DNA of 64,000 bases from Atopsyche davidsoni (GCA_022113835.1 JAILWY010000043.1:40494-104493); one strand, 5' to 3'. Positions 23,578 through 39,172 are shown, counted from the stretch's first letter. Notes: generated by a model from the sequence alone, not told the origin. Made by a program: numbers and translations.

Positions 23578-25336
23578 TTAGGGGCTTCTTTTGGTGAGGA
23601 TCACGGATGCCAGGAGGAGTATTACCTCGGCCTCTGTTGTGCACTCTTGCAGCTCGTCTTTTATGTCCAGCAATTTGTTGAGGATTGCCATTATGTCGGG
23701 CTTCGGACGGGCATTGAGGTTCAGTGGGGCTCTAGCCTCCGATCCGAAGCTCGCATGAGGGGCCGGCTGCGGGTGAGGGCGGGCGCGGGCGCTCGATGCC
23801 GGTTGGTCGCGGGCCGGCGGCGGTGGCTTCGGCGCGGTTCGTGTGTGAGTGGTGGTTGGGCGGGCCCACGCCGACGGGGAAGCCGGCTGCGGTAGGCTTG
23901 GCCACGCGTTTGGGGCGGTCTCGGGCGGGGGGCCGGCCGAGCGCGCGTGGGGCTGGTTGCGGCCCGGCGCGGCCTTGGCCGGGGCCTTGGAGCGTTGGAG
24001 GCCGGCCACGTAGGCCTGTCTCTTTGGGCACTCCCTGTAGTTGGCTGGGTGCGGGCCTCCGCAGTTGCAGCAGGTTGCCGTGCCCTGGGTCCGGTCTTTG
24101 CGAGCGCATTCGGAGGTGGCGTGGTCCTCCTGGCATTTGACGCATCGTGGCGCCCGGCTGCAGTTCGCCGCCGCGTGGCCGAACAGCTGGCATCTGAAGC
24201 ACTGGGTACCTGTTGAGTTAGAACTTTTGAATTTCGCCAGCTCCACTTTGCAGTGGAGGATGGCGCGTATACCGCTTTTGACCTTTCCCATGTCCGTGGA
24301 CTGGGGAAAGGTCGCCAGGTAGAGTGGGCGTGCGCTCCCGCCGGGGCGAGAGCGCATGACTACCACTCTGGTAGCCGGGAAACCTTGCCGGGCGAGGTCC
24401 TCCTCGACGTCGCTGGCCGGGACGTCGGGGAGGCCTCGGATGACTGCTCGCTTCTGGCGATCGCTGTCGCGCGTGAAGGTGTGGCAAGGCGCTTCGGGGG
24501 TGAGCTTCAGCGCGGCGAGTACCGCCTCGTGGTCGGCGACGGTTTTCAGGGAGACGGAGGCGTCACCCGATCGCAAGTATTTAATTGCGAAGGGTCCCCC
24601 CTTTGCCGTCTTCGCCAGAATGGCGACGAGAGCGTGGTGTGAGATGCTTTTAGTGTCGACCACGATAGGCGGCACTCGCTGGTTCCCCGGCTTGGCGGCG
24701 GGCGCGGCTGCGGAGGTAGGACCGGCTGGCCGGGCGGAGGGCAGGATGACCTCGGCGGGCAGAGCGGCAAACCGATTTGCCAGTGGGATCGGCTCCGGGT
24801 TTGTCGCCGAGCCGCGCCGGGCTTTCGGCGGGGCGGCGTTCCCGGCCGAGTTGGCGGCAGGCCGCTTCTGTCGGCCGGGGACGACCTCCATCGCGGGGGG
24901 CTGGGACTGGAATGCCGGCGGGGGCCGGGCCGTCGACGCGAGCGACTCCCGCGCGGGAGACGGGCCGCGCGCGGCCGGTGAGTCACGCGCGGCCGGGAAA
25001 TCCCGAGCGGGTGACGCACGCGTGGACGGCCTCCGCGCGGGAGACGAGCCACGCGCAGCCGATGACTCACGCGCGGCCGGTGGCTCCCGCGCAGGCGACG
25101 ATCCCCGCGTGGGCGGCGGGACCATGGCGGGCGGGGGGGGGGACGGTCAGGTTCCTGGTGCGGGAGCGCGCCGATGACAGGGACGCGCTCCGTACTGGCG
25201 GTGGCTCGAGCATGAAGTGGGTGGGCCTGGGAGGGGAGGCATTCCTCCTGGCCTGCTGTAGAGCTTCCCAGATGTCCGAGACATCGGCTGTGGGGGACCT
25301 TCCCTGGGCGGGTCGGCTCCCACGGGGGCCGGCCAT
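23578..25336 (-). pseudogene. E2 ORF1: gag-like protein, frameshifted
   Basis: The same ORF1 with one extra base in a G run (25133-25142, 10 G against 9 in the other copies), which breaks the frame at about codon 65. The remainder, including all three zinc knuckles, stays open from there (515 codons from an internal Met). Residue changes against the other copies include P176S, S322T, P486S and M503K. Confidence 0.9.
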
Positions 25337-25431
25337 GCTGGCAGGCGGGTCCGCGGGCAGGCTGGTGGTTGGCGGCCTGGCAGGCGCGATCCGGGCGAGG
25401 TGGTAGGTCAGCGAAGCGACAGAATAACTGA

Positions 25432-25950
<519 letters not shown>

Positions 25951-25989
25951 GATGCGAGCGATTCGATTCGTCTTGTCATCATATTCAAA

Positions 25990-26005
25990 GGCCCTTTTCA
26001 GGGCC
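25990..26005 (+). promoter_or_regulatory. Histone 3' stem-loop, H3 unit 3
   Basis: Exact 16-base stem-loop; 3' processing of this H3 should be normal even though its upstream region is displaced. Confidence 0.96.
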
Positions 26006-26402
26006 ACAATTCAATCGGTCTGCGAATGGTGTTCTATATATATATATGTATACATTGTATACGCATACCAAAAAAAAAAAAAAAAATCTACAGATAGAGG
26101 TTGAAATATATATATTATATCCGAATGGCGAGGGGGCGGGTCCGCCGAGACGCCGCGCGGAAGCGACGCGATCGTCTTGCACGAAGTCGTCGCGGCCGAA
26201 GGGATGGACGCGGGGGGCGCGTGCGCGTCGCCCTCCTCGCTTGCAAGACCGTCTGCATCCTCCTCACGGTCCGTGGGCACGATCGCGCCCAGTGCCGGCC
26301 GATTATATTATTGTTTTCCCCATCAATTCATTTGTTCGTTTTTGTTTCTCCGTATGTATATTCATATATATACTCATATCGTTCGCTCGCGAGCAGTCTG
26401 GT

Positions 26403-26418
26403 GGCCCTGAAAAGGGCC
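26403..26418 (-). promoter_or_regulatory. Histone 3' stem-loop, H2A unit 3
   Basis: Exact stem-loop on the H2A strand. Confidence 0.95.
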
Positions 26419-26469
26419 TTTTGATGTCGCCGGTGAGGACAGGTGCAGGACGACGGCCGCCGAGGCCGA

Positions 26470-27129
<660 letters not shown>

Positions 27130-27145
27130 TCACTTTCACCCCGTT

Positions 27146-27188
<43 letters not shown>

Positions 27189-27297
27189 CCCTCCCCTCCC
27201 CTCCCCTCCCCCATCTGCAGTAGTAATCTTTCACTTTTCCCGCTTTCAGCGGCGAGAGAGTCCGACGATGATGGTGACAATCCCCCCCCGCCACCTA

Positions 27298-27307
27298 CAA
27301 ACACACA

Positions 27308-27361
<54 letters not shown>

Positions 27362-27366
27362 CGCAC

Positions 27367-27404
<38 letters not shown>
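27298..27404. repeat. CA microsatellite, unit 3
   Basis: Shorter tract with fewer ACGC interruptions than units 1, 2 and 5. Confidence 0.95.
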
Positions 27405-27406
<2 letters not shown>

Positions 27407-27591
27407 GCGCGCGCTACCCCGGCGCGGGTGGTGACCCCCTTTCCCGCGCGCGACACGGAGGTTCGGGAAGCGCAGGGACGAGGCGCTCCCTCGGAGCGGA
27501 CGCGTCGCTGCGATTGGCCCGCGTGCGTCCGGCGGCCGTCGCTCGGACCCGCGATAGTGATAAACATCGAATTCTCGGTCAGAATTGGTAT

Positions 27592-27597
27592 TATAAA
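27592..27597 (+). promoter_or_regulatory. H2B TATA box, unit 3
   Basis: Same box and spacing. Confidence 0.8.
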
Positions 27598-27635
27598 CCG
27601 GGATTATCAACCGCCGCCCGCACGTCGCTCTCATC

Positions 27636-28010
27636 ATGCCGCCCAAGACGAGTGGAAAAGCCGCCAAGAAGTCTGGCAAAGCCCAGAAGAACATCTCCAA
27701 GGGAGACAAGAAGAAGACAAAGAGGAGGAGGAAGGAGAGCTACGCCATCTACATTTACAAGGTGCTCAAGCAGGTGCACCCCGACACCGGCATCTCCAGT
27801 AAGGCGATGAGCATCATGAACAGCTTCGTCAACGACATCTTCGAGCGGATCGCCGCCGAGGCCTCGCGCCTCGCGCACTACAACAAGAGGTCGACGATCA
27901 CCAGCAGGGAGATCCAGACCGCCGTCAGGCTGCTCCTGCCCGGAGAGCTGGCCAAGCACGCCGTCAGCGAGGGCACCAAGGCCGTCACCAAGTACACCAG
28001 CTCGAAGTGA
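27636..28010 (+). CDS. H2B: Histone H2B, unit 3
   Basis: Same protein and promoter as unit 2; only the upstream CA repeat differs in length. Confidence 0.99.
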   Translation: MPPKTSGKAAKKSGKAQKNISKGDKKKTKRRRKESYAIYIYKVLKQVHPDTGISSKAMSIMNSFVNDIFERIAAEASRLAHYNKRSTITSREIQTAVRLLLPGELAKHAVSEGTKAVTKYTSSK

Positions 28011-28075
28011 ATTCATCCGAGCGCCTATCGACCGACCGACCGACCGACCGCCCGCCCACAGCGCGGGGTACCAAA

Positions 28076-28091
28076 GGCCCTTTTCAGGGCC
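28076..28091 (+). promoter_or_regulatory. Histone 3' stem-loop, H2B unit 3
   Basis: Exact stem-loop with the same downstream element. Confidence 0.96.
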
Positions 28092-28261
28092 ACCAGAATG
28101 TTCCGATACCGAAAGAGCACACGGTCTATATGATATCGCATGCATGTTCGTTATTATTGTTATTATTATTATTATTTAATTTTGCACGCCCGAATGTCTG
28201 TACGCTGTTTATAAAGCGCGGCGGCGGCGCTTGCGGGGAAAAATATACAAACAATAATATA

Positions 28262-28463
28262 AAAAAAAAAACTTAACTTTCAAAATTCTTTATTGTGTCT
28301 TATAGAAATATACATTGTGTCCTTGGGGCTATGTTTACAATACTGGTAATTTTGCCCCTGGTACTGCGCGCAGTTTCAGGGGCTTACATCTTGTGGTCTT
28401 AAGTGGTAGCGTACATGTTTATCTTGTGTTTGTGTTTGTAGTAGGGGAAGGGAAAATATGTGT
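28262..28463 (-). mobile_element. Relic 1, unit 3
   Basis: The same relic and duplication. Confidence 0.93.
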
Positions 28464-28632
28464 AACAATAATATATATTATGATGATTTAAATTGACTCA
28501 TCCCGGTGTGTCGAGGAGGTCGGCAGCCGGCTACCGTCTATCGTAGGATCCGCGAACGAGACGTCACAAGGACGGTGCGCAACCTCCCCCGTTCTGCCTC
28601 CGAATGGGTCGTTCACGATACACGCACAAGCA

Positions 28633-28675
28633 GAGTGACTCGGTATTAAATTTACCGAGTCACTCGGTAAATTTA
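28633..28675. repeat. Three-arm palindrome, unit 3
   Basis: Identical to unit 1. Confidence 0.85.
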
Positions 28676-28687
28676 CTATGGCATTTA

Positions 28688-28719
<32 letters not shown>

Positions 28720-29037
28720 ATCCATGATCTCGGGCTTTTACGGCGGAACGGGAGAATGTCATTCCTTCAACGCCTTTGAAATTTTATCAGGTGACGTGTG
28801 TCCCCGTGGAGCTATCGGCCGGGCGAAGGGAACCGATCGATGGGTTTTGAAATGAGGGGGTGGATATTCGGAAGGAGCGGATCGTTTTGACGTTTGCATC
28901 TCCGTGTTGGAGTTGCGCGTTTCGGACACACAGAGGCCGGTCAACTCGTGATGCGCCTGCGAGGCTGGGTCCGCGCGTTTGCCCGCCGGGGACGCACCCG
29001 GTGCCCGGTGTGTGTGGTGCCGGTTTACGTGATATTG

Positions 29038-29080
<43 letters not shown>

Positions 29081-30096
29081 TTTACTCTCTCCCTTTTTTA
29101 TGTCTCGCTTTTCCTCCCCCCCTCGATTGTTTCTCGTTCCTAATCGAATATTCGCTGACACCGAGATCGCCCCGCAGGCCGGTGGAGCGCGCCGCCGCGA
29201 CACGCGCGGGGCGGGCCCGCGACGGCGGTGGCGGGGGAGGCGGCGGCGGCGGCGGCACTCGACACTGTGCGGCGCGTAAACGGCAGCGCCGAGGTCGAAC
29301 GGGCGAATCGAATCGAATCGAATCGAATCGAATCGGATCGAGAGAAAATCGAAACGAATAAAAAAAAAAAAAAAAAAAGGATAAACGCGACGGATCGACG
29401 GGGATCGCGGGGCGGACGGCGAGACGAGCGCCACGCGCGCGACTCCGAGATTCGTCCCGCGCGCACCGTCTACGGCGGCGCTTTGTGCTACGATCGGCCC
29501 GGTCGGAGGCGCCTGGCGTCGGCCGGCGCGCGGCGACGCCGGCCGGGCGTCGCTCGGCGGACGCGGACGGTCTCCGTCGAGCGTACGGACGGCCGCGCTC
29601 GATCCGGACCGCCGTATTTGAAAATATACGAGTGTTTTACCGACACGTTATGTCGGCGCCGAGGGCGATTTGCAAATTCAACTCCGCATCGCGGGCCAAG
29701 CGGCGACCCGAGCGACCCGCGGGTCCGGCACGCCGACGGGCCGAACCGTCTGCGAGGTGTCTCGCCCCACGCGCCCCCTCCTCGCCCGGGGCGGCAGCGA
29801 AAAAATCGAAATTTATCGGGAGATCGAAGCAGAAATGCGGCGGCATTTCGTTACTAAATGAAACTATCTGAAACGGCGCGCGCTCGGAGAGGTGCGCTCG
29901 AACGTCGGCGCGCTCGCTCCCCCCCCACTACGCGGTTCTCAAAGCACACACGCGCGATCTCGCCGCCGTACCGCACCGCCCGCACCGACCGCGTCGTTTT
30001 GGCCGTATTATATATCTCGCATATAATACATTTTATATTTTGTTCTTCTCGCTCTTCTTCTTCTTCTTCTCCGTCGTCTCGAGTCGTCGAGTAGTC

Positions 30097-30756
30097 ATGG
30101 CGGACACAGCAGCACCAGTCACCGCGTCGCCGGTACCGTCCACGCCCGCGAAAAAGTCGAAGGCCGCGGCCGCGGCGAAGAAGCCCAAGGCGAAGCCGTC
30201 TCATCCCAAGACGTCGGAGATGGTGAACAACGCCATCAAGGAGCTGAAGGAGCGCGGCGGCTCGTCCCTGCAGGCGATCAAGAAGTACATATCCGCCAAT
30301 TACAAGGTGGACGCCGACAAACTGGCGCCGTTCATCAAGAAGTACCTGAAGGGCGCCGTCGAGTCGGGCGCCCTCGTCCAGACCAAGGGCAAGGGGGCAT
30401 CGGGGTCGTTCAAACTGGAGGCCAAGGCGAAGGCCGCGTCGGGAGTCAAGAAGCCCGCGGCGAAGAAGCGCCCGGCCGCCGCCGCCTCGTCCAAGGACAA
30501 GAAGGCCGACAAGGGCGGGCCGGCCAAGAAGAAGCCGGCCGCCAAGAAGGCGGTGGCCGCCTCCGCGAAGCCGAAGAAGGCCTCGCCCGCCAAGAAGGCC
30601 TCGCCCGCCAAGAAGGCGGCGAAGCCGAAGAGCCCCACCAAGGCCAAAAAGACCGCCAAGCCCCCGACCAAGAAGCCGAAGGCGCCCAAGCCCAAGAAGG
30701 CGGCCGCCCCCAAGAGCAAGCCCGCGGCGTCGAAGAAGGCCGCGCCGAAGAAGTAG
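30097..30756 (+). CDS. H1: Linker histone H1, unit 3
   Basis: Protein identical to the unit 1 copy; no insertion nearby other than the shared relics. Confidence 0.98.
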   Translation: MADTAAPVTASPVPSTPAKKSKAAAAAKKPKAKPSHPKTSEMVNNAIKELKERGGSSLQAIKKYISANYKVDADKLAPFIKKYLKGAVESGALVQTKGKGASGSFKLEAKAKAASGVKKPAAKKRPAAAASSKDKKADKGGPAKKKPAAKKAVAASAKPKKASPAKKASPAKKAAKPKSPTKAKKTAKPPTKKPKAPKPKKAAAPKSKPAASKKAAPKK

Positions 30757-30818
30757 AGGACGCCTCGCGCGCCGTCCTCCCCGCTTCGTCCCCCTTCCCA
30801 ATATTTGTCATGACAAAA

Positions 30819-30834
30819 AGCCCTTTTCAGGGCT
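30819..30834 (+). promoter_or_regulatory. Histone 3' stem-loop, H1 unit 3 (variant)
   Basis: Same A-T variant stem-loop. Confidence 0.95.
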
Positions 30835-30959
30835 ACCAAGCGATTCACGCCGAGACGGATATGTATAAATATGTATATGCACACGTGTTATCGTCGTAAA
30901 GGAGGAGGAGGAGGAGGAGGAGGAACCCGCGAGACCGATCGATCTGTCACTGACCGATT

Positions 30960-31077
30960 TGTTTTTGTTTTACAAGATTCTTTATTCAAATTAAATATGA
31001 TAAGTTACAGTACTTCTTCTTAAAGCTGTGTCTTACAATACGGTATATTTTGCCCCGGCTCCTGCGCGCAGTGCCGG
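30960..31077 (-). mobile_element. Relic 2, unit 3
   Basis: The same relic and flanking repeat. Confidence 0.75.
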
Positions 31078-31371
31078 TGACCGATTGTTCGATTACAATT
31101 ATGATAATAAATGGGGGGGGGGGGATTTTTTTTTTTTTTTTAAAAACCCATACACACGTACATGGATATATATATATATATGCGATGGTGCATATGGCAG
31201 CCGGTTATCGCCGTATTATTATTATTATTATTTTTTTTTTTTTTTCTCATTTCGCTTCATTCGCTCGACGTTTTCGGCCGATTACATTTGTCGCGCGAGT
31301 GTTAAATGAACCCTTCAACACAACGCGACACATATGAGCATAAGCAACCTTTCGTTCGTGAACAGTATGGT

Positions 31372-31387
31372 GGCCCTGAAAAGGGCC
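31372..31387 (-). promoter_or_regulatory. Histone 3' stem-loop, H4 unit 3
   Basis: Same stem-loop and same long distance from the stop. Confidence 0.92.
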
Positions 31388-31452
31388 GTTTTTGTAGATA
31401 ATTTAGCTGCTGTCCGCACGGCGCAGTCCCTCCGCGATGACGCGATGATACA

Positions 31453-31543
31453 CGATGGTCGATGGTCGATGGTGATGATGGTCGATGGTCGATGGTCGAT
31501 GGTCGATGGTCGATGGAGATGATGATGATGACGATGATTGTGA
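31453..31543. repeat. TCGATGG minisatellite, unit 3
   Basis: Same repeat and copy number as unit 1. Confidence 0.9.
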
Positions 31544-31595
31544 TGCGCGGAGACGAACACTCGCAGTATCTGTCGGGCTACGGTCGACGCTACGA

Positions 31596-31928
<333 letters not shown>

Positions 31929-32025
31929 TTAAATCAAAGTCAAATGAATCAGCTGTGCGACGAGACGCGATGCGCGACCGTCGACGTTCGAATGGTATCT
32001 GCAACGAAACGGACTGTAACTAACA

Positions 32026-32032
32026 TATTTAT
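32026..32032 (-). promoter_or_regulatory. H4 TATA-like box, unit 3
   Basis: Same ATAAATA and spacing. Confidence 0.55.
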
Positions 32033-32592
32033 GCACGATACGCTACCCCCACCAGTCTCTCCCCTTCCTACGCCCTCCCCCCTCCACTTCCTCTCGCCGG
32101 TCCTTCTCGCTCACTCTCTACGTCTCCGTCTCTTTCTCGTCCTCGACGGGCAGCTCGACCGCGTTGTGTTGAAACGACAAGAGCCGGCACACGATAAAGT
32201 CACGGAGATGAACAATAGGAGGAAAAAAAAAAAAAAATAATAATAATAATAATAATAAATAAATAAAATTGTCGATTGATAATTGCAAACTGCGCGATCG
32301 GTGCGACCGGACCCCCTCGGTCGTCACAAACTCATCTGTTAATACCCTTCTCGAGTACAACATCGTAAACTGAATCAACAAAAAAAAAAAAAAAAAAAAA
32401 AAATCACCCCACAAAATCTACACTCCCACCTCCTCCCCCGACCGAACCGATCCAAATTTTTGAAGTTGATGTTGCGCTTGTAGGAACAGCATTTTCCTGT
32501 CCCGCCGTAAAACCCCGAGAAAATACCGACCGGAGCGGAGAGTGCGCCTCGCGCGAGCCTCGCCCGCGTGCGCGGACGCAGCGCGGATATAG

Positions 32593-33090
<498 letters not shown>

Positions 33091-33129
33091 GATGCGAGCG
33101 ATTCGATTCGTCTTGTCATCATATTCAAA

Positions 33130-33145
33130 GGCCCTTTTCAGGGCC
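33130..33145 (+). promoter_or_regulatory. Histone 3' stem-loop, H3 unit 4
   Basis: Exact 16-base stem-loop after the H3 stop. Confidence 0.96.
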
Positions 33146-33542
33146 ACAATTCAATCGGTCTGCGAATGGTGTTCTATATATATATATGTATACATTGTAT
33201 ACGCATACCAAAAAAAAAAAAAAAAATCTACAGATAGAGGTTGAAATATATATATTATATCCGAATGGCGAGGGGGCGGGTCCGCCGAGACGCCGCGCGG
33301 AAGCGACGCGATCGTCTTGCACGAAGTCGTCGCGGCCGAAGGGATGGACGCGGGGGGCGCGTGCGCGTCGCCCTCCTCGCTTGCAAGACCGTCTGCATCC
33401 TCCTCACGGTCCGTGGGCACGATCGCGCCCAGTGCCGGCCGATTATATTATTGTTTTCCCCATCAATTCATTTGTTCGTTTTTGTTTCTCCGTATGTATA
33501 TTCATATATATACTCATATCGTTCGCTCGCGAGCAGTCTGGT

Positions 33543-33558
33543 GGCCCTGAAAAGGGCC
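33543..33558 (-). promoter_or_regulatory. Histone 3' stem-loop, H2A unit 4
   Basis: Exact stem-loop on the H2A strand. Confidence 0.95.
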
Positions 33559-33609
33559 TTTTGATGTCGCCGGTGAGGACAGGTGCAGGACGACGGCCGC
33601 CGAGGCCGA

Positions 33610-34269
<660 letters not shown>

Positions 34270-34285
34270 TCACTTTCACCCCGTT

Positions 34286-34328
<43 letters not shown>

Positions 34329-34437
34329 CCCTCCCCTCCCCTCCCCTCCCCCATCTGCAGTAGTAATCTTTCACTTTTCCCGCTTTCAGCGGCGAGAGAG
34401 TCCGACGATGATGGTGACAATCCCCCCCCGCCACCTA

Positions 34438-34447
34438 CAAACACACA

Positions 34448-34499
<52 letters not shown>

Positions 34500-34504
34500 C
34501 GCAC

Positions 34505-34544
<40 letters not shown>
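34438..34544. repeat. CA microsatellite, unit 4
   Basis: Same overall length as unit 3 but with the interruptions shifted. Confidence 0.95.
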
Positions 34545-34546
<2 letters not shown>

Positions 34547-34731
34547 GCGCGCGCTACCCCGGCGCGGGTGGTGACCCCCTTTCCCGCGCGCGACACGGAG
34601 GTTCGGGAAGCGCAGGGACGAGGCGCTCCCTCGGAGCGGACGCGTCGCTGCGATTGGCCCGCGTGCGTCCGGCGGCCGTCGCTCGGACCCGCGATAGTGA
34701 TAAACATCGAATTCTCGGTCAGAATTGGTAT

Positions 34732-34737
34732 TATAAA
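34732..34737 (+). promoter_or_regulatory. H2B TATA box, unit 4
   Basis: Same box and spacing. Confidence 0.8.
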
Positions 34738-34775
34738 CCGGGATTATCAACCGCCGCCCGCACGTCGCTCTCATC

Positions 34776-35150
34776 ATGCCGCCCAAGACGAGTGGAAAAG
34801 CCGCCAAGAAGTCTGGCAAAGCCCAGAAGAACATCTCCAAGGGAGACAAGAAGAAGACAAAGAGGAGGAGGAAGGAGAGCTACGCCATCTACATTTACAA
34901 GGTGCTCAAGCAGGTGCACCCCGACACCGGCATCTCCAGTAAGGCGATGAGCATCATGAACAGCTTCGTCAACGACATCTTCGAGCGGATCGCCGCCGAG
35001 GCCTCGCGCCTCGCGCACTACAACAAGAGGTCGACGATCACCAGCAGGGAGATCCAGACCGCCGTCAGGCTGCTCCTGCCCGGAGAGCTGGCCAAGCACG
35101 CCGTCAGCGAGGGCACCAAGGCCGTCACCAAGTACACCAGCTCGAAGTGA
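34776..35150 (+). CDS. H2B: Histone H2B, unit 4
   Basis: Same protein and promoter as unit 2. Confidence 0.99.
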   Translation: MPPKTSGKAAKKSGKAQKNISKGDKKKTKRRRKESYAIYIYKVLKQVHPDTGISSKAMSIMNSFVNDIFERIAAEASRLAHYNKRSTITSREIQTAVRLLLPGELAKHAVSEGTKAVTKYTSSK

Positions 35151-35215
35151 ATTCATCCGAGCGCCTATCGACCGACCGACCGACCGACCGCCCGCCCACA
35201 GCGCGGGGTACCAAA

Positions 35216-35231
35216 GGCCCTTTTCAGGGCC
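35216..35231 (+). promoter_or_regulatory. Histone 3' stem-loop, H2B unit 4
   Basis: Exact stem-loop with the same downstream element. Confidence 0.96.
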
Positions 35232-35401
35232 ACCAGAATGTTCCGATACCGAAAGAGCACACGGTCTATATGATATCGCATGCATGTTCGTTATTATTGT
35301 TATTATTATTATTATTTAATTTTGCACGCCCGAATGTCTGTACGCTGTTTATAAAGCGCGGCGGCGGCGCTTGCGGGGAAAAATATACAAACAATAATAT
35401 A

Positions 35402-35603
35402 AAAAAAAAAACTTAACTTTCAAAATTCTTTATTGTGTCTTATAGAAATATACATTGTGTCCTTGGGGCTATGTTTACAATACTGGTAATTTTGCCCCTG
35501 GTACTGCGCGCAGTTTCAGGGGCTTACATCTTGTGGTCTTAAGTGGTAGCGTACATGTTTATCTTGTGTTTGTGTTTGTAGTAGGGGAAGGGAAAATATG
35601 TGT
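35402..35603 (-). mobile_element. Relic 1, unit 4
   Basis: The same relic and duplication. Confidence 0.93.
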
Positions 35604-35772
35604 AACAATAATATATATTATGATGATTTAAATTGACTCATCCCGGTGTGTCGAGGAGGTCGGCAGCCGGCTACCGTCTATCGTAGGATCCGCGAACGAG
35701 ACGTCACAAGGACGGTGCGCAACCTCCCCCGTTCTGCCTCCGAATGGGTCGTTCACGATACACGCACAAGCA

Positions 35773-35815
35773 GAGTGACTCGGTATTAAATTTACCGAGT
35801 CACTCGGTAAATTTA
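35773..35815. repeat. Three-arm palindrome, unit 4
   Basis: Identical to unit 1. Confidence 0.85.
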
Positions 35816-35827
35816 CTATGGCATTTA

Positions 35828-35859
<32 letters not shown>

Positions 35860-36177
35860 ATCCATGATCTCGGGCTTTTACGGCGGAACGGGAGAATGTC
35901 ATTCCTTCAACGCCTTTGAAATTTTATCAGGTGACGTGTGTCCCCGTGGAGCTATCGGCCGGGCGAAGGGAACCGATCGATGGGTTTTGAAATGAGGGGG
36001 TGGATATTCGGAAGGAGCGGATCGTTTTGACGTTTGCATCTCCGTGTTGGAGTTGCGCGTTTCGGACACACAGAGGCCGGTCAACTCGTGATGCGCCTGC
36101 GAGGCTGGGTCCGCGCGTTTGCCCGCCGGGGACGCACCCGGTGCCCGGTGTGTGTGGTGCCGGTTTACGTGATATTG

Positions 36178-36220
<43 letters not shown>

Positions 36221-37236
36221 TTTACTCTCTCCCTTTTTTATGTCTCGCTTTTCCTCCCCCCCTCGATTGTTTCTCGTTCCTAATCGAATATTCGCTGACA
36301 CCGAGATCGCCCCGCAGGCCGGTGGAGCGCGCCGCCGCGACACGCGCGGGGCGGGCCCGCGACGGCGGTGGCGGGGGAGGCGGCGGCGGCGGCGGCACTC
36401 GACACTGTGCGGCGCGTAAACGGCAGCGCCGAGGTCGAACGGGCGAATCGAATCGAATCGAATCGAATCGAATCGGATCGAGAGAAAATCGAAACGAATA
36501 AAAAAAAAAAAAAAAAAAGGATAAACGCGACGGATCGACGGGGATCGCGGGGCGGACGGCGAGACGAGCGCCACGCGCGCGACTCCGAGATTCGTCCCGC
36601 GCGCACCGTCTACGGCGGCGCTTTGTGCTACGATCGGCCCGGTCGGAGGCGCCTGGCGTCGGCCGGCGCGCGGCGACGCCGGCCGGGCGTCGCTCGGCGG
36701 ACGCGGACGGTCTCCGTCGAGCGTACGGACGGCCGCGCTCGATCCGGACCGCCGTATTTGAAAATATACGAGTGTTTTACCGACACGTTATGTCGGCGCC
36801 GAGGGCGATTTGCAAATTCAACTCCGCATCGCGGGCCAAGCGGCGACCCGAGCGACCCGCGGGTCCGGCACGCCGACGGGCCGAACCGTCTGCGAGGTGT
36901 CTCGCCCCACGCGCCCCCTCCTCGCCCGGGGCGGCAGCGAAAAAATCGAAATTTATCGGGAGATCGAAGCAGAAATGCGGCGGCATTTCGTTACTAAATG
37001 AAACTATCTGAAACGGCGCGCGCTCGGAGAGGTGCGCTCGAACGTCGGCGCGCTCGCTCCCCCCCCACTACGCGGTTCTCAAAGCACACACGCGCGATCT
37101 CGCCGCCGTACCGCACCGCCCGCACCGACCGCGTCGTTTTGGCCGTATTATATATCTCGCATATAATACATTTTATATTTTGTTCTTCTCGCTCTTCTTC
37201 TTCTTCTTCTCCGTCGTCTCGAGTCGTCGAGTAGTC

Positions 37237-37896
37237 ATGGCGGACACAGCAGCACCAGTCACCGCGTCGCCGGTACCGTCCACGCCCGCGAAAAAGTCGA
37301 AGGCCGCGGCCGCGGCGAAGAAGCCCAAGGCGAAGCCGTCTCATCCCAAGACGTCGGAGATGGTGAACAACGCCATCAAGGAGCTGAAGGAGCGCGGCGG
37401 CTCGTCCCTGCAGGCGATCAAGAAGTACATATCCGCCAATTACAAGGTGGACGCCGACAAACTGGCGCCGTTCATCAAGAAGTACCTGAAGGGCGCCGTC
37501 GAGTCGGGCGCCCTCGTCCAGACCAAGGGCAAGGGGGCATCGGGGTCGTTCAAACTGGAGGCCAAGGCGAAGGCCGCGTCGGGAGTCAAGAAGCCCGCGG
37601 CGAAGAAGCGCCCGGCCGCCGCCGCCTCGTCCAAGGACAAGAAGGCCGACAAGGGCGGGCCGGCCAAGAAGAAGCCGGCCGCCAAGAAGGCGGTGGCCGC
37701 CTCCGCGAAGCCGAAGAAGGCCTCGCCCGCCAAGAAGGCCTCGCCCGCCAAGAAGGCGGCGAAGCCGAAGAGCCCCACCAAGGCCAAAAAGACCGCCAAG
37801 CCCCCGACCAAGAAGCCGAAGGCGCCCAAGCCCAAGAAGGCGGCCGCCCCCAAGAGCAAGCCCGCGGCGTCGAAGAAGGCCGCGCCGAAGAAGTAG
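37237..37896 (+). CDS. H1: Linker histone H1, unit 4
   Basis: Protein identical to the unit 1 copy. Confidence 0.98.
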   Translation: MADTAAPVTASPVPSTPAKKSKAAAAAKKPKAKPSHPKTSEMVNNAIKELKERGGSSLQAIKKYISANYKVDADKLAPFIKKYLKGAVESGALVQTKGKGASGSFKLEAKAKAASGVKKPAAKKRPAAAASSKDKKADKGGPAKKKPAAKKAVAASAKPKKASPAKKASPAKKAAKPKSPTKAKKTAKPPTKKPKAPKPKKAAAPKSKPAASKKAAPKK

Positions 37897-37958
37897 AGGA
37901 CGCCTCGCGCGCCGTCCTCCCCGCTTCGTCCCCCTTCCCAATATTTGTCATGACAAAA

Positions 37959-37974
37959 AGCCCTTTTCAGGGCT
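37959..37974 (+). promoter_or_regulatory. Histone 3' stem-loop, H1 unit 4 (variant)
   Basis: Same A-T variant stem-loop. Confidence 0.95.
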
Positions 37975-38099
37975 ACCAAGCGATTCACGCCGAGACGGAT
38001 ATGTATAAATATGTATATGCACACGTGTTATCGTCGTAAAGGAGGAGGAGGAGGAGGAGGAGGAACCCGCGAGACCGATCGATCTGTCACTGACCGATT

Positions 38100-38217
38100 T
38101 GTTTTTGTTTTACAAGATTCTTTATTCAAATTAAATATGATAAGTTACAGTACTTCTTCTTAAAGCTGTGTCTTACAATACGGTATATTTTGCCCCGGCT
38201 CCTGCGCGCAGTGCCGG
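38100..38217 (-). mobile_element. Relic 2, unit 4
   Basis: The same relic and flanking repeat. Confidence 0.75.
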
Positions 38218-38511
38218 TGACCGATTGTTCGATTACAATTATGATAATAAATGGGGGGGGGGGGATTTTTTTTTTTTTTTTAAAAACCCATACACACGTA
38301 CATGGATATATATATATATATGCGATGGTGCATATGGCAGCCGGTTATCGCCGTATTATTATTATTATTATTTTTTTTTTTTTTTCTCATTTCGCTTCAT
38401 TCGCTCGACGTTTTCGGCCGATTACATTTGTCGCGCGAGTGTTAAATGAACCCTTCAACACAACGCGACACATATGAGCATAAGCAACCTTTCGTTCGTG
38501 AACAGTATGGT

Positions 38512-38527
38512 GGCCCTGAAAAGGGCC
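38512..38527 (-). promoter_or_regulatory. Histone 3' stem-loop, H4 unit 4
   Basis: Same stem-loop and same long distance from the stop. Confidence 0.92.
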
Positions 38528-38592
38528 GTTTTTGTAGATAATTTAGCTGCTGTCCGCACGGCGCAGTCCCTCCGCGATGACGCGATGATACA

Positions 38593-38683
38593 CGATGGTC
38601 GATGGTCGATGGTGATGATGGTCGATGGTCGATGGTCGATGGTCGATGGTCGATGGAGATGATGATGATGACGATGATTGTGA
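38593..38683. repeat. TCGATGG minisatellite, unit 4
   Basis: Same repeat and copy number as unit 1. Confidence 0.9.
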
Positions 38684-38735
38684 TGCGCGGAGACGAACAC
38701 TCGCAGTATCTGTCGGGCTACGGTCGACGCTACGA

Positions 38736-39068
<333 letters not shown>

Positions 39069-39165
39069 TTAAATCAAAGTCAAATGAATCAGCTGTGCGA
39101 CGAGACGCGATGCGCGACCGTCGACGTTCGAATGGTATCTGCAACGAAACGGACTGTAACTAACA

Positions 39166-39172
39166 TATTTAT
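39166..39172 (-). promoter_or_regulatory. H4 TATA-like box, unit 4
   Basis: Same ATAAATA and spacing. Confidence 0.55.
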
